Shown piece by piece: positions 18,159 through 26,294 of a stretch of 64,000 bases of DNA. The notes below the pieces were generated by a model, which had not been told where the DNA came from, ran no database searches, and saw only the letters and a list, made by a program, of their open reading frames with translations. Source of the DNA: Verrucomicrobiales bacterium (GTDB taxonomy: Bacteria > Verrucomicrobiota > Verrucomicrobiia > Verrucomicrobiales > DEV007). The stretch spans positions 1 through 64,000 of the forward strand of contig JARGPH010000021.1 in NCBI GenBank assembly GCA_029213065.1, in the 5' to 3' direction. The position numbers and the translations under genes were made by a program. Every line of letters begins with the position of its first letter. The first letter of the stretch is position 1.

Positions 18159-20270
18159 TTACTTCGAAGTCAGTTCGAAGACGCCATCCCAGGCTTCCGG
18201 TGCATCACTTGCGAGTTCTTCACAGCGATTCTGCAATAACTCTGCAGAGGTGGAAATGGTGTCGTGTGAGTGCGCTGAGAGGGCTGCGAATTGAATTCCA
18301 GCTGTCGCAAAATCACCCCCTTCATAGAGTGCGAAGGCTTTTTCGTAGTCGCGGGCCGCCTCCACCGGCGCTTCGTCTCCTTCCAGAAAAATCGCGAACA
18401 AGGCTGTCGCTTTCGCTTTCCCTTTTACCTGAACCACGTCGACTTTCAGAGAGGGAGGCTGCGTTGAGAGGGATTCGATAAACTGTCCTGTCGCGAGAAC
18501 CGGAGCCGCATAATTCTTCGTCTGGCCCTCGACCCGCGCGGTCGTGTTGACGCTGTCGCCGACGATGTTGTAATCGCGATAGGAGCGCGAGCCGACGTGG
18601 CCGACGAGCCCTTCTCCGACGTGCAGTCCCACACCGATGCGGAGCCATGAATCGAGCTCGCCTTCGGCAGCGGCTTGTTGTCTTCTCATGAGCGTGCGCT
18701 GGATTTCAATAGCGGCTCTGAGAGCGCGGTCGGAGGCGTCGTCGTAGGGTTCGGGCGCTCCCCAGTAGGCGAGGAACTGATCTCCGGCGAAGCGGGCGAG
18801 GCTTCCGTTTTCTTTCAAAGCCGCATCGGTTTCGACGGCGAAGAGTTGATTCATCAATTCAAAAACGCGCTCTACCTTTTGCGTTTCGCAGAGGTTGGTG
18901 AAGCCTCGCAGATCACTGAGGAGAACCGCGACCCGGCTCCCCTTCGGTTTGATCATCCCGAGATCTTTGGTGACCTGTTTGAGAACCGATGGGGAAAAGT
19001 AGAACCCTAACATGGCATCACGGTGAAGCCGTTCCCGTTTCTCGAAACTCCAGCGACGTCCTGTCTCGAGGACGGCGAGGAGCCCCCAGATCATCGCGGC
19101 GTTAACCGAGGCGATGAGGAGGTGGCCCTCCCAGATCGCGAGCCATCCTGTGAGCAAAATGAGGAGCGCTCCCCCGATCGCGACGATGATGAGCCAGCGT
19201 TTCCGTTTCATGCGAATGAATACGAAGACGGCAATCAGGGCGGTGACGAGGTAGAGGAGAAGATCGAATACGAGCCCTGCGGGACGGATCGAAGTGTGCT
19301 CAAAGAGATCATTTAACGCGGTTCCGTGGAGGAGCATTCCCGGTTCGAGATTGCCGTGGGCGGTTGGCTTTCCATCGACTTCGGCGCCGTAGCCGAAGAA
19401 GACGATGGTATCTTTCAGCGGGCTGTTGCCTTCGGAGCGCTGCGCGAGTTTTTCGAGCTGCTCGATGCTCCAGACGCGTTGAAGGTGCTTCGCCCCTTCG
19501 ATGGGTGTTTCGAACTGATTGTCGTAATAGGAATGCTGGAGATTGAGAAAGAGCCGTGACGTGTCAGCCCGGCTCGTCATGACCGCGCCATCGGTGAGCG
19601 TCTTCCACTGCATCGCACCCGGTTCGGTTGCTTTGGGCGCGAGCGACTTCGGGAGCGTCGCACCGAGGGCTGCGAGAGCGAGCGAGGGTATCGTTTCGTC
19701 GTTGAAGCGATGCACCATTTGATACTCGCGCCAGTGGTTGTCGGGGGTGACGTTCACTGAGCCGCGTGAAAATTCATTTCCTCCTGCCTGCGGGAGTGAT
19801 TGAAGAAGGCTCTGACCATTCGGGCCGCTCTCGATCGAGACCGGCAGGACCACGGTGGTGGATCCGGCGGCGTTGATTTCCCGTATCGTATCCGCGAGGA
19901 GTTGCTGGTCTTCCTTTCTCCCCCAGGTGTAAATGATATCGAGAGCGATGACTCTCGCTCCGAGGGAGGCGATCGTTTTGAGGATCTCCGCAGCAGTCGC
20001 GTATTCCCCGTTCTCGGCGAAACGCTTCGCGATCGATTCGTTCATCGTCAGTTCCGCAAACCGGATCGAAGGGTCGAGCGGTTTCGCGAAGCCCAGTGAA
20101 GCCCGGGTTTGCAGGGATTCGTCGAGGGAGAGCAGTTCCGGCTCTGCCGCAAAATGAGGCAAGCCGATGCGAAGGGCCGCAAAGAGAGCGAGGACAGGAA
20201 GAATCAACCACCAGGCACCGGCTCTGGCGCCGCGCGGATCGGTTTCAGATGTCTCGGATGAAGCTTCCAA
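18159..20270 (-). CDS. CHASE2-domain class III adenylate/guanylate cyclase
   Basis: A 703-residue membrane receptor. It has an N-terminal membrane segment (about 20-37), an extracytoplasmic CHASE2 sensor domain (about 45-330), three membrane segments (about 332-352, 358-378 and 383-402) and a C-terminal class III cyclase domain (about 445-625). Both metal-binding Asp are present (D453 in LLSDLRGFT, D497 in RFAGDQF), as is the IVGDSVNTTARVEG segment. In the substrate-selecting position before the second Asp motif there is Arg rather than the usual Lys, so ATP versus GTP cannot be decided. It starts 6 bp after the stop of a periplasmic protein gene, so the two are probably one operon. Confidence 0.92.
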   Translation of the reverse strand: MEASSETSETDPRGARAGAWWLILPVLALFAALRIGLPHFAAEPELLSLDESLQTRASLGFAKPLDPSIRFAELTMNESIAKRFAENGEYATAAEILKTIASLGARVIALDIIYTWGRKEDQQLLADTIREINAAGSTTVVLPVSIESGPNGQSLLQSLPQAGGNEFSRGSVNVTPDNHWREYQMVHRFNDETIPSLALAALGATLPKSLAPKATEPGAMQWKTLTDGAVMTSRADTSRLFLNLQHSYYDNQFETPIEGAKHLQRVWSIEQLEKLAQRSEGNSPLKDTIVFFGYGAEVDGKPTAHGNLEPGMLLHGTALNDLFEHTSIRPAGLVFDLLLYLVTALIAVFVFIRMKRKRWLIIVAIGGALLILLTGWLAIWEGHLLIASVNAAMIWGLLAVLETGRRWSFEKRERLHRDAMLGFYFSPSVLKQVTKDLGMIKPKGSRVAVLLSDLRGFTNLCETQKVERVFELMNQLFAVETDAALKENGSLARFAGDQFLAYWGAPEPYDDASDRALRAAIEIQRTLMRRQQAAAEGELDSWLRIGVGLHVGEGLVGHVGSRSYRDYNIVGDSVNTTARVEGQTKNYAAPVLATGQFIESLSTQPPSLKVDVVQVKGKAKATALFAIFLEGDEAPVEAARDYEKAFALYEGGDFATAGIQFAALSAHSHDTISTSAELLQNRCEELASDAPEAWDGVFELTSK

Positions 20271-20276
20271 CCGTTC

Positions 20277-21032
20277 TTACGAGGTGGGTGTGATAGTGCG
20301 GACGATTCCACCGGGAGCAAGGAGGCCGACGGGGAGAGAAATGCTGTCGTCGCGCCATGATTTTTCGAGCTCTTCCAGTGTCTTTCCGGCTGGTTTCTCA
20401 GCAGTGGCTGCTGCAGTCGGATCTTCAAGGCCGGTTCCGGTTCGAGTTACCGCAGCCTTGGCGGTGGGTTCCTCTTTGAGTAGATCGGCGAGTGAGTCGC
20501 TGAATCCTTCACGGTATTCTTTGGCTCCGTTTTCACGAATCGCGTTGGCGAGATTCTTTTTCAACTCGAGAGAGAGCAGCATGACGAGCTCAGTCTCCTC
20601 TTTTTTCTGAGCGGCCTCGATCTGTTTCAATTCATCAAGAATCGATTTGAGAGCGGGGTTGGTATTGGGAAAGACAACCACATAGAGTTCGGCGCTTTTC
20701 CCGCCGGAGGTGAAAGTTCCCATCGCCGGAAACGCGACCGTTGCCGGTTCACTGGTTTGCTCAACCGCGAGAGGAAGGAGGTTTCCGTGGAGTCCCTCTT
20801 CTCCGAAGGCTCCAATGACGACGGTTGATCCTTTAGGGCCGGAGGCAAAGACCTGAATGGCCGCGTCCGGAGCGACCGGGGTGTCCGTCTCGAGAACGGT
20901 TGCGGTCCCTTTTTCCGAATCGACGATGAAAATGCCGGCCTTACCCTCCTCCGCAGACGTTGCTGCAACGCTGAACCCCAGTGTGAGGAGAGCAGTGAGA
21001 GCGAGTGTGTGAATGGTGGATGAAAGTGACAT
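20277..21032 (-). CDS. Exported protein of unknown function, probable partner of the CHASE2 cyclase
   Basis: I chose the ATG at 21032 (251 aa), which begins a clear signal peptide (cleavage near AATSA-EEG). The longer frame to 21206 would place 58 basic residues ahead of it and overlap the CDGSH gene. The mature protein has a beta-rich first half, a charged helical region (IEAAQKKEETELVMLL...), then a Pro/Thr/Ala-rich tail. No domain was recognised. CHASE2 cyclases are often paired with exported proteins that may feed a signal to the sensor; the tight spacing (6 bp) supports that role here as inference. Confidence 0.7.
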   Translation of the reverse strand: MSLSSTIHTLALTALLTLGFSVAATSAEEGKAGIFIVDSEKGTATVLETDTPVAPDAAIQVFASGPKGSTVVIGAFGEEGLHGNLLPLAVEQTSEPATVAFPAMGTFTSGGKSAELYVVVFPNTNPALKSILDELKQIEAAQKKEETELVMLLSLELKKNLANAIRENGAKEYREGFSDSLADLLKEEPTAKAAVTRTGTGLEDPTAAATAEKPAGKTLEELEKSWRDDSISLPVGLLAPGGIVRTITPTS

Positions 21033-21070
21033 CGTTTGGTTGGACGAATGGTCGAGGTGGTTCAGGCACT

Positions 21071-21310
21071 TTACAATTTCGAGTGAGACCCGTCGCAGTA
21101 AGGAGCGTTTCCCGTGTGTTTGCACTGACATAAGAAGGCATCGCCGCTTTTTTCTGCAACGAACATTTTCGGTGCAAATCCACTTCCTTTGTGCGCGCCG
21201 TCGCAAAAAGGCTGGCTCGCCGAGTTTCCGCAGGTGCAGAAGAAATACTTAACCCCTTCCTCGAGCGTGACTTTCAGAGGTGCCTTCGCTGCGATGTTTG
21301 GATCTGACAT
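21071..21310 (-). CDS. Double CDGSH iron-sulfur domain protein
   Basis: This 79-residue protein contains two CDGSH-type motifs: C-x-C-x9-C-D-G-A-H (CTCGNSASQPFCDGAH) and C-x-C-x9-C-D-G-S-H (CQCKHTGNAPYCDGSH). Each has three Cys and one His, the ligand set for a redox-active [2Fe-2S] cluster as in mitoNEET and Miner2. No membrane anchor is present, so it is soluble and probably cytosolic. It stands alone, 38 bp upstream of the exported cyclase partner on the same strand. Confidence 0.93.
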   Translation of the reverse strand: MSDPNIAAKAPLKVTLEEGVKYFFCTCGNSASQPFCDGAHKGSGFAPKMFVAEKSGDAFLCQCKHTGNAPYCDGSHSKL

Positions 21311-21410
21311 GGTTCTATCATAGCCAGATTAGTGAGCAGAAAGCAATCCTCGAAATCAGTCCGTGATCGACATTGGCGCGGGATCTGATTGGATGACGTG
21401 ACTTTCTGTC

Positions 21411-22466
21411 ATGAACCGCCGTCGCAGCCTTTACCTTCTCTCCGCTTCCTCTCCGGCACTGTTGCCGGGATCGATGGGCGCACAGGGCGGCGATCCGTTT
21501 GAGAGAATCGCGAAGCAGTTTATGGCGGATTATAAGGTTCCGGGGCTTTCGGTGGCGTTCGCGTCCGGTGGAAAACTGAAGCGGCGCGAGGCGTTCGGTT
21601 TCCTCAATGTCGGTGTGGGAGCGCCTTTGAGGCCGGAGCACCAGTTCCGTATCGCAAGTGTGAGCAAGTCGATCACAGCGGCTGCGATTTTCAAACTGAT
21701 CGAAGCCGGGAGGATTGGTCTGACCGAGCCGGTTTTCGGTTCGGGAGGTATCCTGCCGTATGAGGGGCCCGACGGGATCACGGTGTATCAGCTGCTCACT
21801 CATACGAGCGGCGGTTGGCCCGGTGGTGAGAATGACCCGATGTTTCAGAAGCTCGACTATGGTCATGCGAAACTCATCCAGTGGGCACTGAAGGAATATC
21901 CCCCCGTTGATCCTCCGGGGAAATCCTACGCCTATTCGAATTTCGGGTATTGCCTCCTTGGCAGGATCATCGAGGTGAAAACCAATCAGCTTTACGATAC
22001 CTACGTGAAGGGAGCGGTTCTCAAACCGTGCGGGATTAATCTGATGCATCTCGGAGCAAATTATCCGGGGAGAGACGAGTCCCAATACTACAATGAGAAA
22101 GGGAAGGTCGTGACCTATCCGATGGAGATACGGCGGATGGATGCGCACGGGGGATGGGTCGGCTCGCCAACGGAACTGGTAGAGTTTGGTCTTCGCGTCG
22201 ACGGCTTTCCCGAGCCACCGGATATTCTGCAAGAGGACACCGTTAAAGCGATGACTTATCGCGGCGGTCTAAACCCCGGTTATGCCTGCGGATGGAACGT
22301 CAACGAGCATGGTCACTACTGGCATATGGGATCGTTGCCCGGTCTCACCAGCATTCTCGTTCGAACCAGTGGCGGGGATGTCTGGGCGGCCTGCGCAAAC
22401 ACCCGGAGAGAAGGCATGAGTCTCGCACTGGACGAACTCATGTGGAAGCTGCGTGAGATTTTATAA
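21411..22466 (+). CDS. Serine hydrolase, beta-lactamase class C/penicillin-binding-like family
   Basis: A 351-residue protein with the three active-site motifs of the family: SVSK (S83-K86), Y175-S-N177 (AYSNFGY) and an H-M-G triad near residue 310 (WHMGSLPG). The N-terminus (MNRRRSLYLLSASSPALL) resembles an export signal with an Arg-rich start. It could be a peptidase, esterase or peptidoglycan-modifying enzyme; true beta-lactamase activity should not be assumed. Confidence 0.88.
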   Translation: MNRRRSLYLLSASSPALLPGSMGAQGGDPFERIAKQFMADYKVPGLSVAFASGGKLKRREAFGFLNVGVGAPLRPEHQFRIASVSKSITAAAIFKLIEAGRIGLTEPVFGSGGILPYEGPDGITVYQLLTHTSGGWPGGENDPMFQKLDYGHAKLIQWALKEYPPVDPPGKSYAYSNFGYCLLGRIIEVKTNQLYDTYVKGAVLKPCGINLMHLGANYPGRDESQYYNEKGKVVTYPMEIRRMDAHGGWVGSPTELVEFGLRVDGFPEPPDILQEDTVKAMTYRGGLNPGYACGWNVNEHGHYWHMGSLPGLTSILVRTSGGDVWAACANTRREGMSLALDELMWKLREIL

Positions 22467-22496
22467 GTAGGTCAAAACTCTCCTGGTCTAGATCGG

Positions 22497-23957
22497 CTAT
22501 TGCTGAGAGGCCCTCGATTCGAGCCAGCCGCCCGGTTGCCTGGTCTTCCCCTCCTGAGTCTCTGCATACCATTGTTTCAGCTTTTCGAGCATCGCGGCGG
22601 TTCTTGCAGGTTCCCGGGTCGCAAGATCGGTGCTTTCTCCGGGATCGTCTTCGAGATGATACAGTTCCACCTTTTCATTTTCGAAGGTTCCCGGTTTCGC
22701 TTTGGGGTGCTGCACGACGAGTTTCCAGGGACCTTTCCGCATCGCTTCGGCGCGTTGGCCGCCATTCCCCATCGAGGCCCAGAAAAGAGGGCGCCCCTCG
22801 ACCGGTTCCCCTTTGAGCAATAGAGAGGAAATATCTTTTCCATCGAGCTCATAAGCATCCGCTTTAACCCCGGCAAGTGAGAGCAGGGTTGGCATGACAT
22901 CGAGACTCAACAGGGTTGCGTTGGAGACCTGACCCTGTTGAATTTTTCCCGGCCACCACGCAAGAGCAGGGACGCGATGGCCCCCTTCGTAAACGGAGCC
23001 TTTTTTCCCGCGCCACTGATTGCTGCCACTGGGAAGGTCGGAGGCAGGGCCGTTATCCGAAAAGAAAAGGATCAGGGTGTTTTCCGCGATTCCCTGCTCT
23101 TCCAGAATTTGGCGGATCTCGCCGATGCCTTCGTCGACGGGGAGAGTCATGCCTTTATACATTTCGATCCACTCCGCTTCGGTGGCGTTTTTCCAGTCCC
23201 AGCGATTCCATTCGTCTTCGGTGCGACGAACTGGGTCTCCCGGCTTTTGAAGCGGATTGTGAATCGCCTCATGGGCCACGTAGAGGCAGAATGGTTTATC
23301 ATCGACGGCGTGACGCTTGATGAAATCGGAGGTGTAGTGGTTGATCAAGTGAGTCGAATAGCCTTCCTCGGGCGTTTCCTGCTTTCCATGCCACCAGTCA
23401 TGGGCGTAGTGATCACCGACATGACTGATGAAATCGATGTTCCCGCTGTGGTAGCCGAAGAATTCATCGAAGCCGTGGTTTTGCGGATGGAAATCATCGG
23501 AATTCTGCGGGTAACCCTGATGCCATTTCCCTATCAGCCCGGTCGTGTAGCCGGCTTCTTTCAGAACCTCGGCGAAGGTGGTCTCAGAAAGTTGAAGTCC
23601 TTTGCGATGCTCGGGATGATCGGACACCGGATGGATCACCGCTTCGATCCCGGCGCGTTGTTGGTAGCGGCCCGTGAGCAGTCCTGCGCGAGTCGGTGAA
23701 CAAACCGTTCCCGAGGAGTGGAAGTCGGTGAAACGGATTGCTTCAGCGGCGAGGCGATCCAGTTCCGGTGTTTTGAAGTAGGGGTTTCCAAAACAGCTCA
23801 GACCCGCGTAGCCCATGTCGTCCACCATGATGACGATGAGGTTGGGTTGATTCTCTCCCGTGGTCGGCAAGCCGGTTTCTTTCTCACCTGCCGCGAGTGG
23901 CGTAATGAGGATGCAAAGCAGGTTCAGGACGAGTGAAGCGGAAAAGAAGCGAGTCAT
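22497..23957 (-). CDS. Type I sulfatase (arylsulfatase family), exported
   Basis: A 486-residue alkaline-phosphatase-fold sulfatase. A signal peptide (cleavage near LAAG-EKE) is followed by the metal-binding VDDMGYAGLS segment. The maturation motif CSPTR has Cys at residue 86, which an FGE or anSME enzyme would convert to formylglycine. IGKWHQG follows with the catalytic Lys and His, and FFSDNG lies in the C-terminal half. Exported sulfatases of this type release sulfate from polysaccharides such as algal or host glycans. No polysaccharide-utilisation genes flank it, so the substrate is open. Confidence 0.95.
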   Translation of the reverse strand: MTRFFSASLVLNLLCILITPLAAGEKETGLPTTGENQPNLIVIMVDDMGYAGLSCFGNPYFKTPELDRLAAEAIRFTDFHSSGTVCSPTRAGLLTGRYQQRAGIEAVIHPVSDHPEHRKGLQLSETTFAEVLKEAGYTTGLIGKWHQGYPQNSDDFHPQNHGFDEFFGYHSGNIDFISHVGDHYAHDWWHGKQETPEEGYSTHLINHYTSDFIKRHAVDDKPFCLYVAHEAIHNPLQKPGDPVRRTEDEWNRWDWKNATEAEWIEMYKGMTLPVDEGIGEIRQILEEQGIAENTLILFFSDNGPASDLPSGSNQWRGKKGSVYEGGHRVPALAWWPGKIQQGQVSNATLLSLDVMPTLLSLAGVKADAYELDGKDISSLLLKGEPVEGRPLFWASMGNGGQRAEAMRKGPWKLVVQHPKAKPGTFENEKVELYHLEDDPGESTDLATREPARTAAMLEKLKQWYAETQEGKTRQPGGWLESRASQQ

Positions 23958-24106
23958 GGTTTGAGCTTTTTGTAACGTATTTCATCGCACGAATCCAGTT
24001 TGCTCCGACCCTGAAGAGGTTACAAACCGGCCTGAAATTTCTCATTGGGAGATTCCCTTCCGCAGAATAGTTTAGGGTGATAGAGCCGCTCTCACCTCAC
24101 CTGAAA

Positions 24107-24430
24107 ATGACTGCCTGCATCCTCCTCATCGGAATTGGAATCCTCACCATTGCTCTGTCCGTTCCGATGTATCTGGGCAAGGTGAAGCGTAACGGGTTCT
24201 ACGGGTTCCGCACCCCACTGACACTTTCGTCTGACGAAGTCTGGTATCCGTCCAACCGCTACGCCGCGATCACAGTGGTGATCTGGTCAGTGATCGCAAT
24301 CGGGTTGGGGGGCATTTCGCTCTTCTTTCGTCCCCTTTCCTCAGACTATGAAATATTCCTTCTCCTCTTTCCGGTAACGATTCTGGTTCCGGGACTGATC
24401 TCGGTGAGATGGACAAAGAAGCGGTTTTAA
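24107..24430 (+). CDS. SdpI/YhfL-family small membrane protein
   Basis: I chose the ATG at 24107 (107 aa) over the upstream GTG at 24077. The family motif is clear: GFYGFRTPLTLSSDEVWYPSN resembles the SdpI pattern N-x-W-x-G-x-R-T-x-x-T-L-x-S-x-x-x-W (segment abridged here). There are three membrane segments. SdpI gives immunity to the SdpC toxin in Bacillus, but most family members have no known role and no toxin gene is nearby. Confidence 0.82.
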   Translation: MTACILLIGIGILTIALSVPMYLGKVKRNGFYGFRTPLTLSSDEVWYPSNRYAAITVVIWSVIAIGLGGISLFFRPLSSDYEIFLLLFPVTILVPGLISVRWTKKRF

Positions 24431-24674
24431 ACAAATCGGACCTTGTAATTCCAACCGGCTGAAATTTTTGCAAGTTCAGCTACGCTAACGGTTCCTATAA
24501 ACCTCCGGGCCCAACCCCTCGCGAAACGAAAGAGAGCTTTCCCACCGTGATCCGTTAAGAAAGGTTTCTTTCGTAGTGGAGTCAGCGCGCATCATCGGCA
24601 CCCATGAAACCAATTCCTTACAGTGGTAGCCTGACAGAGTGCCTACTTCCCTTCCCTCAAGTGCAGGAAGAATC

Positions 24675-26150
24675 TTAAAAATCGATCGCGAAGCCACCCC
24701 GGCTTGTCACTGCTCTCGCGATGTCGACGTGGACCCAGCGAATCTCGTAACGCGGTCCCCAGGAATCGCTCACCGCGACTTCGTTGGTCGCTTCATTGTA
24801 GCCAATCACCATGCAGATGTGGAAGTTGTCTCTAACGCCCTCCAGGGTGGGAACGTATTTGGCGGCCTCTTCGTTGATCTCGGTGGCCCACTTGGCGAAA
24901 TCAGTGACGCTCTCGCGGGCCTCGGAACGCTCATTGGCGATATCGTTGTATTGCTTGAGGCTGCACATCTGCCAGAGAACAGGGACGCCTTCGTCGATGA
25001 ACTTTTTGAGGTTCTTGATCTCGAAATCTTCATGGAGCTCAAGTTCTTTGATGCGTCTCGCCTTGCTCCGCACAATGCGTTTGCAGTCTTCGGAAAGCTT
25101 CGTGGTATTCGTTCCCCCTTCCGCTGAGGTCGCTGCGGTGGCGAGTAGATACATATCGGCAGGAACATTCATGTAGCGCATCGCCCGCTCAAAGGTCGCG
25201 GGAGCACAGTAGCCTTTCGGTCCCTGATCGACCATGGGGATGTTGTCGACCCAGACATCACCGTTCTCTTCTTTGACGACATTTTTGATCTGCATTTTGC
25301 GAAAGTCCGAGTCGACGATGAAGTCGACTTTCCCTTCAAGATCTGCGTTCTCAGTCGAGACGATGAGAAGCGTGGTATACTCGTCCTCGGTGGTTGAGAG
25401 GAGGAAGGCGTGGTCATTGAAATCCCAGCGCTTCACTTTCCGCTTGTCCTCTTTCTCACCGTAATACTGTTCGACCGGTTCTCCGAGACCGGCGACGAGC
25501 TTTTCGGTAATCATCGCCGCGTCGAACTCGATTGCCTCGTTGAGATCCCCGGGAGGTTTTTTGTCGGGAAAGGCGATTTTAAAATGATCTTCGCCCATGC
25601 CGAGGCGACTTCCGAAATCCCCTTTGTTCGCGTAAACCAGCGATATGCGCTTGGCGAGGTTGCCCTCCCCTCCGTAGAGAGTCACGCAGTAGGGGTGGGC
25701 ACCGAGAAAGAGGTAATCCAGTTTTGTGTAGAGTCGGTAGCTGCTCGTGTTTTTCTTGCGGCTTTCCAGTTTCCAGTCGAGACGTTCGGCGATGGCACCG
25801 GCGTCCTCTCTCCAGAGGGAAGCGACTTCACCGAAGAGATTGTGCCCGATCACTTCGTTCATCCTGTTTACTTCCGCGAGATTGGATGAGGCAGGCTTGT
25901 TGGCTGCGGCAAGCTGCTTTTTGACTGCCTCGACACTCTCGGGGGTCAGTTGATTCACGGGAATGGAAAATTCCTTTCCGTTGCTCATTTCGAAAGTAAG
26001 CACCCCGCCCTCGACGTTTTTCACGGTGGCCTCCAGTGATTTCCCTGTTTTTGCCTGAGTGATGGTCACCGTCTCTGCGTGCAAAGGCAGTGCCAGGAGA
26101 TTGAGTGCCGCAGCAAACAGAGTGAGTTGAGGGAAAATCCGCTTTATCAT
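24675..26150 (-). CDS. Exported protein with SHD1-like N-terminus and papain-like (C39-like) C-terminal domain
   Basis: A 491-residue protein with a signal peptide (cleavage near LPLHA-ETV). Residues about 25-75 (AKTGKSLEATVKNVEGG...) resemble the SLA1-homology SHD1-like repeats common in this phylum. The C-terminal domain looks like a papain-fold peptidase: a nucleophile Cys at about 315 (GPKGYCAP), a His near 444 (FHICMV) and an Asp near 458 (VSDSWG). Such proteins may process or bind peptides in the periplasm. Function is uncertain. Confidence 0.7.
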   Translation of the reverse strand: MIKRIFPQLTLFAAALNLLALPLHAETVTITQAKTGKSLEATVKNVEGGVLTFEMSNGKEFSIPVNQLTPESVEAVKKQLAAANKPASSNLAEVNRMNEVIGHNLFGEVASLWREDAGAIAERLDWKLESRKKNTSSYRLYTKLDYLFLGAHPYCVTLYGGEGNLAKRISLVYANKGDFGSRLGMGEDHFKIAFPDKKPPGDLNEAIEFDAAMITEKLVAGLGEPVEQYYGEKEDKRKVKRWDFNDHAFLLSTTEDEYTTLLIVSTENADLEGKVDFIVDSDFRKMQIKNVVKEENGDVWVDNIPMVDQGPKGYCAPATFERAMRYMNVPADMYLLATAATSAEGGTNTTKLSEDCKRIVRSKARRIKELELHEDFEIKNLKKFIDEGVPVLWQMCSLKQYNDIANERSEARESVTDFAKWATEINEEAAKYVPTLEGVRDNFHICMVIGYNEATNEVAVSDSWGPRYEIRWVHVDIARAVTSRGGFAIDF

Positions 26151-26294
26151 CAGGGTTCCTTTTTATCATCCCGGGGAGGAAATGTCTCTCAGAATCAGAG
26201 CCTCATTCAGGGATTCGAAATCGCTGAGATGGGCGTATCAGGAATCCTCGCGATGCTGATTGCCTTTCGATTCGAGACCCGCTAGTCTTCCGCC

